DNA from: Caballeronia cordobensis
GTDB taxonomy: Bacteria; Pseudomonadota; Gammaproteobacteria; Burkholderiales; Burkholderiaceae
DNA: 64,000 nucleotides
Direction of reading: 5' to 3'
Assembly: GCF_001544575.2 (NCBI RefSeq)
Contig: NZ_FCNY02000005.1
Location: forward strand, 186,001-250,000
Part shown: positions 1 through 9,313 of the stretch, one piece after another
How the letters are laid out: each line of letters begins with the position of its first letter
Numbering within the stretch: the first letter of the stretch is position 1
Made by a program: the position numbers and the translations under genes
The notes under the pieces: model-generated
The model's database searches: none
What the model was told of the DNA's origin: nothing
The model's input: the letters and a program-made list of their open reading frames with translations, nothing else

Positions 1-2
1 CA

Positions 3-299
3 TCGAGTGCATTTCTCGCCGATATGCCCGTCGCCTTTCGCGACGCCTTGCAGCCGCTCCCGCCCGCGAAGCCGTCGCAGAACGCGCCGGTTTCGCGCGC
101 CGTGAATTACGGCGATGTCTCGCCGTGGCTCGTCAGCGGCCTGCCCGAACGCAGGACATTCCCTGCGCGCTTTCGCTCGCGTCTTGCCGACACCGCTTTT
201 CGCCGCGACGTGGATGCGCATCTGAAGGCACTGCCCGACTGGCGCGCCCTGCTCTATCCGCCGCGTCGCCCCAGCGCCGAGGGCGCGCGTCATCCATAA
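3..299 (+). CDS. C-terminal end of an unrecognised protein (cut by the window edge)
   Basis: The reading frame is open from the first bases of the window to a TAA at 297-299, so the start lies upstream. The visible 98 residues are rich in Arg and Pro and show no motif I recognise. They include an aromatic stretch around GDVSPWLVSGLP and end in a basic tail. It reads in the same direction as the heme sensor and kinase that follow, 29 bp upstream of the sensor start, so it may belong to the same regulatory operon beside the T6SS. Codon use matches its neighbours. Function unknown. Confidence 0.6.
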   Translation, partial: SSAFLADMPVAFRDALQPLPPAKPSQNAPVSRAVNYGDVSPWLVSGLPERRTFPARFRSRLADTAFRRDVDAHLKALPDWRALLYPPRRPSAEGARHP

Positions 300-328
300 G
301 CATTGCATATCATCACCATGTCATCGCC

Positions 329-1222
329 ATGAAGCTCAGACTGTCTCTCACCGTCAAATTCAACCTCGTGTTCCTGGTCATTTTCGCGGTCGCACTGGTG
401 GCGATCGGCGCGGTGTCGGACCGCCTGCTTCAGAAGCAGGCGCTCGAAGAAACCGTGCACGATGCCAACGTGCTTGCAAGCGCGGCATCGTCGATGCAGA
501 ACTACACGGCCGCGCACGTGACGCCGCTGCTCGCCACTCAGGTGAAGTACCGCTTCGTCCCCGAATCGATTCCCGCGTTCTCCGCCATCGAAATGCTGAA
601 CCTGCTGGAGAAGGACTTCCCGAACTTCTCTTACAAGTCGACGATGCTCAACCCGACCAATCCGCGCGACCGGCCGACAGACTGGGAAACGGACGTGATC
701 CGCCATCTGCACGATCATCCCGAACTGAAAACCCTTTCCGGCGAACGCGATGCGCCCGGCGGCCGGGCGCTGTTTCTCGCGCGTCCGAGCCGCATCACCG
801 ATGCCGCGTGCATGCAGTGTCACAGCACGCCATCGGCCGCGCCCGCGACGGTCACCGAGAAATACGGCACCGCGAACGGCTTCGGCTGGACCATGAATGA
901 AGTCATCGGCGCGGAGTTCGTGTCGGTGCCGATGGCGCAACCCGTGGCGCGCGGCCGCGCCGTGTGGCGCACCTTCATGCTGTCGCTGACCGGCGTGTTC
1001 GCGGTCTTGCTGATCGCGATGAACGTCATGATGCATGTGCTGATCACACGGCCGATCCGCTCGCTGTCCCACGCCGCCGATGAAATGAGCCTCGGCAAGC
1101 TCGACACCGTCATTCTGCAAACGCGCGGTTCGGACGAGATCGCCTCGCTCGCGGTGTCGTTCGGCCGCATGCGGACGAGCCTCGTCGAAGCGTTCCGCAT
1201 GCTCGACGAAGAGCAGGCCTAG
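329..1222 (+). CDS. Membrane sensor: Tll0287-like (DUF3365) heme domain plus HAMP
   Basis: 297 aa. Hydrophobic segments at residues 12-30 and 214-237 bracket a periplasmic domain that carries one c-type heme motif, CMQCH, at 161-165. After the second membrane helix comes a HAMP-like region (about 238-290, with DEMSLGKLD and the second helix ending VEAFRML). The protein stops there, with no kinase, GGDEF or methyl-accepting output domain. The DUF3365/Tll0287 family is known as a heme-binding periplasmic input domain for redox or small ligands. The start is the ATG at 329, directly before the hydrophobic helix; the frame also extends upstream, but without a better start. The Ser/Thr kinase gene begins 3 bp after the stop, so the two are almost certainly cotranscribed. 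I infer it feeds a heme-linked signal to the kinase. Confidence 0.85.
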   Translation: MKLRLSLTVKFNLVFLVIFAVALVAIGAVSDRLLQKQALEETVHDANVLASAASSMQNYTAAHVTPLLATQVKYRFVPESIPAFSAIEMLNLLEKDFPNFSYKSTMLNPTNPRDRPTDWETDVIRHLHDHPELKTLSGERDAPGGRALFLARPSRITDAACMQCHSTPSAAPATVTEKYGTANGFGWTMNEVIGAEFVSVPMAQPVARGRAVWRTFMLSLTGVFAVLLIAMNVMMHVLITRPIRSLSHAADEMSLGKLDTVILQTRGSDEIASLAVSFGRMRTSLVEAFRMLDEEQA

Positions 1223-1225
1223 CCG

Positions 1226-2575
1226 ATGCCATCGGCAGACGACGTGCCGGCAACGCTTGGGCGCTACGTCATCGAGCGCGTGCTCGGGCGCGGCGCGATG
1301 GGCATCGTCTATCTCGCGTTCGATCCGCATATCGAGCGGCAGGTCGCGCTGAAGACGCTGCACCGCCTTGCCGCCGACGACGCCACCGCCGCGCACGAAC
1401 TGACCGCGCGCTTTCTGAACGAAGCGCGCGCGTCCGGACGTCTCGTGCATCCGAACATCGTCGCGATCTACGACTACGGCGAAGCCGACGACATCGCCTT
1501 CATCACGATGGAATACGTGCGCGGGGAAAGCCTCGCCGCGCGTCTCGCCCGGCACGCGCGCACGGCCACGCCGATGAATCCGGCCAGCGCGCTTCGCTGG
1601 TTCGCGCAACTGCTCGATGCACTCGACTACGCGCACGAGGCTGGCATCGTGCATCGCGACATCAAACCGGCCAATCTGCTGATCGCGCCGCGCGGCGAAT
1701 GCAAGATCGCCGATTTCGGCATCGCCCGTCTCGACACGTCGGCGCTCACCCAGACGGGCACCTTGCTCGGCACGCCGAGTTACATGTCTCCGGAACAGTT
1801 CACCGGCGATACCGTCGATGCGCGCGCCGACCTGTTCTCTGCCGCCGTCGTGCTCTATGAAATGCTGACTGGCGTGTGCCCGTTCACCGGCACCCCGGCG
1901 GCGGTCATGCGCGGCATTCTCGACGACATGCCGCCGCTTCCGTCGAGCGTCGCGCGCGGCGTTCCCGCTTTTATCGACGACCTCGTGATGAAGGGCATGG
2001 CGAAGCGCCCGGACGCCCGCTTCACTTCGGCGCGCGAATGGCGCGACGCGGTGCTGGCCGCGCTCGCTGCCGATGCACAGGACGATGCCGAACGCACGGT
2101 GATCGCCGCGCGCGTTCCGCCCGCCGCGCTGGATGCGCTCGTTGCGCCGCCCGCCTTCGCGCCGGACATGATCGCGCAAATCGAAAAGCGCCTCGCGAGC
2201 CACGTGGGTCCGGTCGCATCGCTGCTGATGCGCCGCGCCTGCGCGAACGCGGCGGACATCAATACGCTGCGCGGGCGGCTCGCGGCACATCTGCCGACAG
2301 ACGAAGCGCGCCGCGATCTCGATGCGTTGCTGATGCGCCTGGCAGCCGTTACGCCGCCTTCGCCCGACGCACGGGCGCAGACCGTCAGCGCGGAAAGCGT
2401 GAACGAGGCCGCCGCGCGGCTCACGACTTATCTCGGCCCGGTCGCGCGCATCGTCGCACGCCGCGCCGCCGCGCAATCCGCCGATCTGCCCACTTTCTAT
2501 GCGCGTCTGCTCGACGCCGTGCCCGACGAGCATCGCGAGACCTTGCGGCGCGAATGGGGCATCGCGGGCGGCTAG
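1226..2575 (+). CDS. Soluble Ser/Thr protein kinase, T6SS-associated (PpkA-like role)
   Basis: 449 aa. The N-terminal two thirds are a Hanks-type kinase: Gly-rich loop GRGAMG (21-26), catalytic Lys43 in VALK, HRDIKPAN (143-150), DFG (163-165) and an activation loop ending GTPSYMSPE (182-190). All catalytic residues are present. There is no membrane helix, unlike many PpkA proteins. The C-terminal third holds two similar helical repeats (about 318-370 and 396-445), each with a GPVA...RRA...D core. The gene follows the heme sensor by 3 bp and ends 2 bp from the convergent tagF. In known T6SS threonine-phosphorylation pathways a kinase phosphorylates the FHA protein and TagF antagonises it; all three components are here. 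The partner phosphatase PppA is not in the window. Confidence 0.93.
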   Translation: MPSADDVPATLGRYVIERVLGRGAMGIVYLAFDPHIERQVALKTLHRLAADDATAAHELTARFLNEARASGRLVHPNIVAIYDYGEADDIAFITMEYVRGESLAARLARHARTATPMNPASALRWFAQLLDALDYAHEAGIVHRDIKPANLLIAPRGECKIADFGIARLDTSALTQTGTLLGTPSYMSPEQFTGDTVDARADLFSAAVVLYEMLTGVCPFTGTPAAVMRGILDDMPPLPSSVARGVPAFIDDLVMKGMAKRPDARFTSAREWRDAVLAALAADAQDDAERTVIAARVPPAALDALVAPPAFAPDMIAQIEKRLASHVGPVASLLMRRACANAADINTLRGRLAAHLPTDEARRDLDALLMRLAAVTPPSPDARAQTVSAESVNEAAARLTTYLGPVARIVARRAAAQSADLPTFYARLLDAVPDEHRETLRREWGIAGG

Positions 2576-2577
2576 CG

Positions 2578-3105
2578 TCAGTCGCCGAGCAGACGCAAGA
2601 ACAAGCCGGAGTCGAGCGCGCCAGTGTGCCGATGCGCTTCGCCGTCCGCTGCCGTCCACCACGTGCTGCCGCTATCAAACGAGGTTGCACGGAACGGCGG
2701 CGCAGGCAATGCCGCGAGCCGCGCCTCGAATGCACGCAATGAAAACGACGGCGCGAGCGTGGACAGCGCGAGCGCAGCCGCCGCTTCGTGCCACGGCGAA
2801 TCGCAGGCGCACGACGCGCCGTCGGTTTGCCGCGCGACGATCAGCGGGAAGTAGCGCCCCACCGCATCGATGCCGGGCATCAGCACGCCGGCATACGCGC
2901 ATTCGTCGAACGAGCCGGGACTTGCGCAGAAGCGCCACACGGGCATCGCGAGATAGTGTTCGAGCCAGTCCTCCGGCGCACGCTGGCGGGCCGTCAGCAG
3001 GCCGCGTTGCAGCCAGGCGTCGCAGGTTTTCACGAATGAGTCCGGCAAACCGCGCCCGACGAAGTCTCCGTGCGTGCGGACCTTGCCATAGAAGCCCGCG
3101 CTCAT
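2578..3105 (-). CDS. tagF: T6SS-associated protein TagF
   Basis: 175 aa, DUF2094 family. The N-terminus, with FYGKVRTHGDFV followed by an LP-x-x-FV segment, is the family hallmark. TagF is a known post-translational repressor of T6SS assembly, acting opposite the kinase/FHA branch. The start is the ATG at 3105, which overlaps the tssM stop as ATGA, so it is translationally coupled as the last gene of the minus-strand T6SS operon. The frame stays open upstream inside tssM, but that part is a shadow. It is somewhat shorter than TagF proteins that carry extra domains. Confidence 0.92.
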   Translation of the reverse strand: MSAGFYGKVRTHGDFVGRGLPDSFVKTCDAWLQRGLLTARQRAPEDWLEHYLAMPVWRFCASPGSFDECAYAGVLMPGIDAVGRYFPLIVARQTDGASCACDSPWHEAAAALALSTLAPSFSLRAFEARLAALPAPPFRATSFDSGSTWWTAADGEAHRHTGALDSGLFLRLLGD

Positions 3106-6100
3106 AACGAAGCCGGGCAACGGAAGGCATTCAGGACGCCCGCGCGGAACGCATTGTTCACGCTGCTGGCAACGAGCGACAGCACGACCTTGCCGCCATC
3201 GAACGACACACTGAAGCGATCGGGTGGCCCGGCCTGTTGCACCCGCGCACCGTCGAACACATGAAACAGCGCCCACGGTCCGTCCGCGCGCAGCGGCGTA
3301 CCGTCGGCGGGATCGAGTTCGACATGGGCCTGCCCCGTGCCCTTGCCGCTCGGCCAGCGAAACTCGGCCGTGGCGTTGGGCGCGTCGCCCGAGGCGGCGA
3401 GCTGCGTGCCGTCGATATCGAGCACGAAGCGCTTCACCGACGGATCGAGCGACGTCACTTTCGCCGTGAAGCGAACGGACACATCGCGGCCGCCGTCGCG
3501 GAACAGCGCATCGCGCAACATCGCGGCACGCTGGAACTGCACCGGCACGTCGTCCGACAGACCGAGCGCCTTCGCCTCGGGACGCCACTTCCACACCGCC
3601 CCCGACGTGTCGACGCGGCTCTGCAGATTCTGCTGAAAGAACGTATCGACGAGGCCGCCGGGCGCGAGCACGCGCGCGAAATCGTCGGGGGCTGCGTCGC
3701 GCGCTGCGCCGCGCACCAGCGGATAGCGCCCGTCGAGCGCCTGTCTGCACGCCGGCGCGACGCTAGCCGCCCACGCGGACTGCAACTGCGCCCGCTGGCT
3801 CTGGATCTGCACGGTATCGGCGTTGCCGGCGACGCCCTGCAGGATGGCCGCGAGCGGCGCGGGCGCATTCTGCGACATCAGCTTGAGCCGGTCCAGCGGC
3901 GCGGTCGCGGGCAGCGGCAGGGACTGCCTGCGCGCGGTGTCTTCCGCCTGCAAGGTCGCGGCGGCGTCTTTCAGCGCGTTGACGTAGTCGTCGAGCGGTG
4001 CGCCGGCGAGATCGTGCAGCGCCTGGAAATGCGCATCGACGAGCGTCGGCGCGGCGGGCGCGTCCGTCTCGACGCCGATGCGCTTGCGCAGCGTGTCGAG
4101 CTTGCCGGGCTGCACGGCGGGCGGCGTAAAGCGCGTTTCGCGCGCAATCCCTTCGATCAGCGCGCGCAGCGGCGAATTCGGCGCGCCGAGCAGGTTCGCC
4201 ACGCGGGCGCCCTGATCCGGCGCATCGAACGGCACGACGCCGATATCCGCCAGCAGCGCGTCCCATTGGCGAATGGTTTCGTCGCTATAGAGGCGTGTGA
4301 GCGCGGTGCGCAACGCGTCCGTATCCTGCGCGCCGGCGCGGGTCTGGCCGTTGCCGAGCACCCAGTCGTCCTTGGGCAGATTCGCAAGCGCCGCTTCGCG
4401 CAGACGCTCGAACGCCGCGAAGCCCTCGCGCGTATAGGCGCCGTCGATGCCTTGCGTGAGCGGCGCGCCGCTCTTTCTGACGAACACGATCTGTCCGCTC
4501 GGACCCGCCGCCTTCGCGACCGTGAATTCCGGCAGCCGCTGCTGCGCAAGCTGCTGCTGGATGCGTCCGTCGAGCCGCTGCGCCAGCGGCACGCGATTCA
4601 GCACGGCGCGCGCCTGCGCAATCAGGCTCTGGTCGAGCGGCAGGTTCGAATCGAACTGTCCGCGGCTGAACAGCGCCCGGAGATGACGCTCGATGTTCGC
4701 GCGCTCTGTGTCGCTCGCGTCCTTCATGGCGCCCTGCCGCCAGGTGCGCATCGCCCAGACCTGCAGTGCGTCGGGGTCGAAGTGGGCCGGATCGCCCAGC
4801 ATCAGATACGCGCGCAGGGCCTCGTAGAGCGTCGCTGTATCTTCAGACCCGGCGTGGCGCAACTGGTCCTCCATGCGCTGCACGACGATCGGCAGCAAGG
4901 TCTGCCGCAACAGCCGCTGATAGACGCGCTCGGCTTCGAGCCCGAGCTTCTCGCGCTGATCGAGCCCGAAGCCCGCCCACCACGACGGTTCGCGCGAGGC
5001 GCGCTCGGCATCGCCGCCGGGCAGATCGCGCGCGGCATCGAGCAGCGGCAGCACGGCGAGCGGACTGTCGCCGGCGCTCGTCTGCTTCGCGCGTTCCGCC
5101 AGCGCCGCGATCTGCTGACGGCTTTCCTCGACGAAACGCCGGTTCTGCCGGTCGCTGGCAATCAGTCCGGCCAGCCCCGCCGCGAGCAACACGCCGATCA
5201 GGCCGACGGCGATCCGCTGAAAGCGCGTGCGCCGCCGTTCCGTGCGCGGATCCGTGCCCGCGATCCCCTGCTCCGCAAAGATCACGTCACGCAGCAGCCG
5301 CTTGACGAAGTAGGCGCGTCCGCTCGATGCATCCGCCATCACGACTTCGCGGCGCAGTCCGAGCGAGCCGGCCATGGCGCTCATCATGCGGTCGAGCGGA
5401 CGGCCGCTTTGCGTGCCGCTCGTGAAGTAGACGCCGCGCAGCAACGCCGCGCGGGAGAAGCGCGAATCGCCGAAAGCATCGTCGAGAAAGCGCTGCAACG
5501 CCTGCTCGATGCCCGCGAACTGCTGCGGGAACGCGTGGATCAGCGCGCGGCGGCGCACGTCGGTTTCCTGCTGCATGCGTTGCAGCACGCGGTCCTGCAC
5601 CTGCCGGTGAAGCAGACGGAACTCGTCGGGAAAGCGCGCGAGCGGTGTGGCGGCCTCGGCTTCGCCCTGATCCGATGCGAGCGGAAACGTCACGCCCCAG
5701 ACCTGTTCGCGTTCGTCGCGGCCGAAGTCGTCGAAGTATTCGGAGAAACCCGCGAGCATGTCGCTCTTGGTGACGACGACGTACACCGGCAGACGCACGC
5801 CGAGTTGCCTGTTCAGTTCGGACAGACGCTCGCGGATGGTCACCGCATGCGCGGCGCGCGCTTCGTCGGACTGCTGCAGCAGATCGGCGACGGACACCAC
5901 GGCCATCACGCCATCCAGCGGGCGGCGCGGACGATATTTGCGCAGCAGGGCGAGAAAGCCGAGCCACGCGCCGCGATCCGCTTCTTCATGGCTATCCTGC
6001 GTCGTGAAGCGGCCGGCGGTATCGAGCAGCACGGCGTCGTCGGTGAACCACCAGTCGCAATTGCGCGTGCCGCCGACCCCGCCCACCGCCTGCGCGCCCA

Positions 6101-6611
6101 GCCGGTCCGCCAGCGGAAAGCGCAGGCCGGAGTGCGCCAGCGCGGTGGTCTTGCCCGCCCCCGGCGCGCCGACGAACATGTACCACGGCAGATCGTAAAG
6201 CGCTTCGCGGCGCGGCCTGAGCCAGCCGGCCACGCCCTGCTTCGCGCCGCCGCGCGTTTCGCGCAGCGTTCTGAGAGCGTCTTCGAAACGCGTGCGCAGC
6301 GTGGCGAGTTCGGCATCGGCGGCCTGGCGCGCGGGGTCCGGCTCGCGCCGCGCGGGATCGAGCGCATCGGCGACGAGACCCTGCACGAACTTCGACCCGG
6401 CGATGCGCGCCTTGGCATACCGCACGCCCCAGTATCCCGCCCAGCACAGGACGATCAGCGCGACTGCGAGCCACCGGCGTGCTGCGCTGTCGAGCGGCGC
6501 GCGTCCGTCGAAGGCGACGAGCGGCCCGTAGAACCATACGAGCGCAACCAGCGCGAGCACGCCGGCGAACGAGACGACAGCAGGCTTCTTCAGGGTATCG
6601 ATCCACTTCAT
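3102..6611 (-). CDS. tssM: T6SS membrane-complex protein TssM (IcmF/VasK)
   Basis: 1169 aa, normal TssM length. Two N-terminal membrane helices (about 12-30 and 46-65) precede a cytoplasmic ATPase-like domain with Walker A GAPGAGKTT at 148-156. A third helix near residue 445 (IAVGLIGVLLAAG) leads into the long periplasmic part with the IcmF-related and TssM C-terminal domains. It forms the envelope-spanning channel with TssL (and normally TssJ). The ATG at 6611 overlaps the tssL stop by 4 bp. The Walker A motif is intact, so this is the nucleotide-binding variant of TssM. Confidence 0.97.
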   Translation of the reverse strand: MKWIDTLKKPAVVSFAGVLALVALVWFYGPLVAFDGRAPLDSAARRWLAVALIVLCWAGYWGVRYAKARIAGSKFVQGLVADALDPARREPDPARQAADAELATLRTRFEDALRTLRETRGGAKQGVAGWLRPRREALYDLPWYMFVGAPGAGKTTALAHSGLRFPLADRLGAQAVGGVGGTRNCDWWFTDDAVLLDTAGRFTTQDSHEEADRGAWLGFLALLRKYRPRRPLDGVMAVVSVADLLQQSDEARAAHAVTIRERLSELNRQLGVRLPVYVVVTKSDMLAGFSEYFDDFGRDEREQVWGVTFPLASDQGEAEAATPLARFPDEFRLLHRQVQDRVLQRMQQETDVRRRALIHAFPQQFAGIEQALQRFLDDAFGDSRFSRAALLRGVYFTSGTQSGRPLDRMMSAMAGSLGLRREVVMADASSGRAYFVKRLLRDVIFAEQGIAGTDPRTERRRTRFQRIAVGLIGVLLAAGLAGLIASDRQNRRFVEESRQQIAALAERAKQTSAGDSPLAVLPLLDAARDLPGGDAERASREPSWWAGFGLDQREKLGLEAERVYQRLLRQTLLPIVVQRMEDQLRHAGSEDTATLYEALRAYLMLGDPAHFDPDALQVWAMRTWRQGAMKDASDTERANIERHLRALFSRGQFDSNLPLDQSLIAQARAVLNRVPLAQRLDGRIQQQLAQQRLPEFTVAKAAGPSGQIVFVRKSGAPLTQGIDGAYTREGFAAFERLREAALANLPKDDWVLGNGQTRAGAQDTDALRTALTRLYSDETIRQWDALLADIGVVPFDAPDQGARVANLLGAPNSPLRALIEGIARETRFTPPAVQPGKLDTLRKRIGVETDAPAAPTLVDAHFQALHDLAGAPLDDYVNALKDAAATLQAEDTARRQSLPLPATAPLDRLKLMSQNAPAPLAAILQGVAGNADTVQIQSQRAQLQSAWAASVAPACRQALDGRYPLVRGAARDAAPDDFARVLAPGGLVDTFFQQNLQSRVDTSGAVWKWRPEAKALGLSDDVPVQFQRAAMLRDALFRDGGRDVSVRFTAKVTSLDPSVKRFVLDIDGTQLAASGDAPNATAEFRWPSGKGTGQAHVELDPADGTPLRADGPWALFHVFDGARVQQAGPPDRFSVSFDGGKVVLSLVASSVNNAFRAGVLNAFRCPASL

Positions 6612-7942
6612 GGTGCGGCTCCCGGCGAAAGAATGTCGATGCTCACGCGGCGATTGCGTGCGCGCCCGGCGGCCGTATCGTTCGAGGCGACCGGTTCCGT
6701 GTCGCCGCGTCCTTCGGCGCTGACCCGGGCCGGATCGGGCAGTTTCGCGGCGAGCATCGCGCGCACCGTGTCCGCGCGCGCCTGCGAGAGCGCAACGTTC
6801 GACGGAAAGCGCGCCGACACGATGCGCTGGTTGTCCGTATGCCCGATCACGACGACATTGCCCGGCTTGTCGCGCAACGCTTCGCCGATGCGCTGCACGA
6901 GCGGGGCGAAATGCGCATCGAGATCGGCGCTGCCGGACGCGAAAATCTGCACGCCTTGCGCCGTGTTGTTGAGCGTGACGGTCGTGCGGTCCGCCGACTC
7001 GCCGACCGTCACCAGCCCCTGCGCGATCTCCGGCGCGAGGAAGCCGCTCAGCGCGGCGGCCAGCTTGGGCGCGGCCTTCGTCTTGTCGGCGAGCACCGGC
7101 GCGGGCGCGACCCGGATCGCGCGCATCGCGGCGAACACCGGATCCGAGAACGCGTTGATGCGCAGGCCGAGCACGAGCCCCGCCGTCATCAGCACGGCGG
7201 CTGCGAGCGCGAGCGCCACCCACAGCGGCAGGAAGCCGAGCAGCCGTTTGCGTTCGCGGTCGGCGGGCCGCCAGTGCGGCGACAGCGCCCGTTCCATCGC
7301 ACCGCGCTGCGCGCGGATCATCTGTTCGAGGCGGGCGCGAATGTCGTCGAGCTGACGCTTGCCGCCTTCGATCAGGCGATAGCGCCCGTCGAAGCCGAGC
7401 GCGAGCATCACGTAGATGAGTTCGAGCATGTCGATATCCACCGCCGGGGTTTGCGCCAGCCGTTGCAGGATGACGAAGAGCCGCTCGCCACCCGATGCCT
7501 CATTGTGAAACGTCACGAGCAGACTGCGGCGGCCCCAGACGCCCGCGCCCCACGGCGTGGCCGCAATGGCTTCGTCGATGAACGTGCACAGGCAGTAGCG
7601 GGCCGGTCCGAGCTGGGCATCGGGCACGCCGAACGAGCGGCCATCGGCCTCGAACCTGCGCACCATCTGGATAAGCTGTGCGCGCAGGGCTTCGAGATCG
7701 GGGTGGCTCGCGAGCCGGCGCAGCGGCAGCGCGAGTTCGAGCAGCGGACTCGCCGCGCGCAGGAGCGGATTGCGCCCCGCGATCGAGGCGTCGAGCGGCG
7801 CGAGCGGCGCTTCTGACGTCGCGGGCGGCGCGCCGGCGTTCGTCGCGGGCTCGCGCTTGCGGCCGGGCGTCGGCATCCGGATGGTCTGGGCCGCGTCGAG
7901 AAACACCGCGTCGTCGAGCGGCGGGTGGGTGTCGTTGGACAT
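6608..7942 (-). CDS. tssL: T6SS inner-membrane protein TssL with OmpA-like peptidoglycan-binding domain
   Basis: 444 aa. A DotU-type cytoplasmic domain (about 55-225, including YCLCTFIDEAI) is followed by one membrane helix (236-258). The periplasmic C-terminal OmpA-like domain (about 330-438) has GHTDN at 367-371 and RARNRRV at 427-433. This is the extended TssL form that anchors the membrane complex to peptidoglycan directly. The start at 7942 lies 28 bp after the tssK stop; the long upstream extension of the frame lies inside tssK and was rejected. Confidence 0.96.
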   Translation of the reverse strand: MSNDTHPPLDDAVFLDAAQTIRMPTPGRKREPATNAGAPPATSEAPLAPLDASIAGRNPLLRAASPLLELALPLRRLASHPDLEALRAQLIQMVRRFEADGRSFGVPDAQLGPARYCLCTFIDEAIAATPWGAGVWGRRSLLVTFHNEASGGERLFVILQRLAQTPAVDIDMLELIYVMLALGFDGRYRLIEGGKRQLDDIRARLEQMIRAQRGAMERALSPHWRPADRERKRLLGFLPLWVALALAAAVLMTAGLVLGLRINAFSDPVFAAMRAIRVAPAPVLADKTKAAPKLAAALSGFLAPEIAQGLVTVGESADRTTVTLNNTAQGVQIFASGSADLDAHFAPLVQRIGEALRDKPGNVVVIGHTDNQRIVSARFPSNVALSQARADTVRAMLAAKLPDPARVSAEGRGDTEPVASNDTAAGRARNRRVSIDILSPGAAP

Positions 7943-7970
7943 GGAAAGGCTTCCTTTAAACGGCGTGGCT

Positions 7971-9305
7971 TCAGTGCCGGATCGCCCAGAGTTCCATCGC
8001 GAGGCCGGGGAATTCGCCCGCGACGTGCAGCGCCATGCCGGCGGAGGACGCCAGCGTCGCCCATGCTTCGTTCTTGTCGTCGAGTTCGAAGTAGCTGTAG
8101 CCGGCGTGGAACGGCAACTGGCGCGGCGCGACGGCGAGCGCGCGCAGCGCAATGCCGGGCAATTGCAGATTCACGAGGTCGCGGATCTTTTCGATACTGC
8201 CGATCTTCACCTGACTGCCGAACCCGGACAGCAGCGTGTCGGTCGGCACCTGAGCGCGCGCCGCCAGCACGAAAGTCGCCCCGGTGAAGAGCGCGCGATC
8301 GTTGACCAGCGCGACGCGCAGGCCGTAGCGGCGCTCCTCCAGCGCAATGGACACGACCTGCGGATCGGCCACGCGCGACAAGGCGAGGCGCAGCGCGGCG
8401 ATCACCGGCTCGAAGCTCTCCTTCAGCCGTTCGTGCCGGTACGCGGGAAATTCCGGCGGCCGGCGGCCCGCCTGACTGAACGTGGCAAGCTCCCCCGCGA
8501 GGCCGATGCACACCCGATAAAGCGCCTCGGGATGCAGCCCGCTCAGCGCGTTGAAATGCGCGACGAGCGGCTGCGCCCGGTTGACGATCTGCAGCAGCAG
8601 GAAATCGGCGATCTCGGCCATGCCCGCGCCATCGGGCTGCGCGAGCCGCCCCGCAAGCGCTTCGCCGCGCTGCTGCAGCAGGCCGGCAAGCTCCGTCGCA
8701 AAGCGCGCGAGCTTGCCCGCCACGCGATAGTCGAGACACGGCGCGCAGTATTCATCGTCGAGCACCACACGGCCGTCGCTCTTGCGTTCGATCACATGCG
8801 CGACCCCGGCGCACGCATGGGCATGCGCGACGTCGGGCGAGAGCGCGAGGCGCAGACGCAGCTTGCCCACCTGCAGCAGCGTGGCGAGCGCATCGGCGTC
8901 GTTGCTGTCGTGAACTTCGACATCGCCTGCGCGATAACGCGCGAGATTGTCCGCGTGTTCGTCGCCGCCCGATTCCGGCGAGCCGGGGCGTCGCACCGGC
9001 AAGGCGAGCATGACCGTCACGTTCGCCGCGTTCTCGGGAATCTCGAGCGGCTCGGGCAGGTCGTCGTCGGCGGGCAGGCTGAAGGGCGTGCCGTCCGGCA
9101 GCACGCCGGCCACGGATCTAAGCGCGAGCTTGCCGAGCTTGAGCAGCGCCTCGTCGATTTCGAGTTTCGTGAAGCCCCACGCATACGGACGCAGTGCGCC
9201 GGCGCGGCCTTCGAGCAGCGCCTCGACATGACGGTCGTGCTGCTGCAGATGCTGCGGCTGGAGGAACATGCCCTCCGACCAGATGACCTTGTTGTTCCAG
9301 TACAT
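7971..9305 (-). CDS. tssK: T6SS baseplate protein TssK
   Basis: 444 aa, the usual TssK length. The N-terminus YWNNKVIWSEGMFLQPQHLQ is the diagnostic motif, which sets the start at the ATG at 9305. The family connects the baseplate (TssE/F/G) to the TssL/TssM membrane complex. It lies between tagH and tssL in the operon, 8 bp after the tagH stop. Confidence 0.97.
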   Translation of the reverse strand: MYWNNKVIWSEGMFLQPQHLQQHDRHVEALLEGRAGALRPYAWGFTKLEIDEALLKLGKLALRSVAGVLPDGTPFSLPADDDLPEPLEIPENAANVTVMLALPVRRPGSPESGGDEHADNLARYRAGDVEVHDSNDADALATLLQVGKLRLRLALSPDVAHAHACAGVAHVIERKSDGRVVLDDEYCAPCLDYRVAGKLARFATELAGLLQQRGEALAGRLAQPDGAGMAEIADFLLLQIVNRAQPLVAHFNALSGLHPEALYRVCIGLAGELATFSQAGRRPPEFPAYRHERLKESFEPVIAALRLALSRVADPQVVSIALEERRYGLRVALVNDRALFTGATFVLAARAQVPTDTLLSGFGSQVKIGSIEKIRDLVNLQLPGIALRALAVAPRQLPFHAGYSYFELDDKNEAWATLASSAGMALHVAGEFPGLAMELWAIRH

Positions 9306-9313
9306 GAGCTGAC

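Noticed and set aside
809..823. Considered the CxxCH protein as a cytochrome c electron carrier
   Set aside because: A single heme motif sits inside a two-helix membrane protein with a HAMP module, which fits a sensor better.
290..2662. Long minus-strand frame (790 codons) opposite the sensor and kinase genes
   Set aside because: It is antisense to two genes with clear domains, is Arg/His-rich with no motif, and reflects high third-position GC.
3237..7355. Long plus-strand frame (1372 codons) opposite tssM and tssL
   Set aside because: Antisense shadow of conserved T6SS genes; composition is Arg/Ala/His-rich with no recognisable domain.
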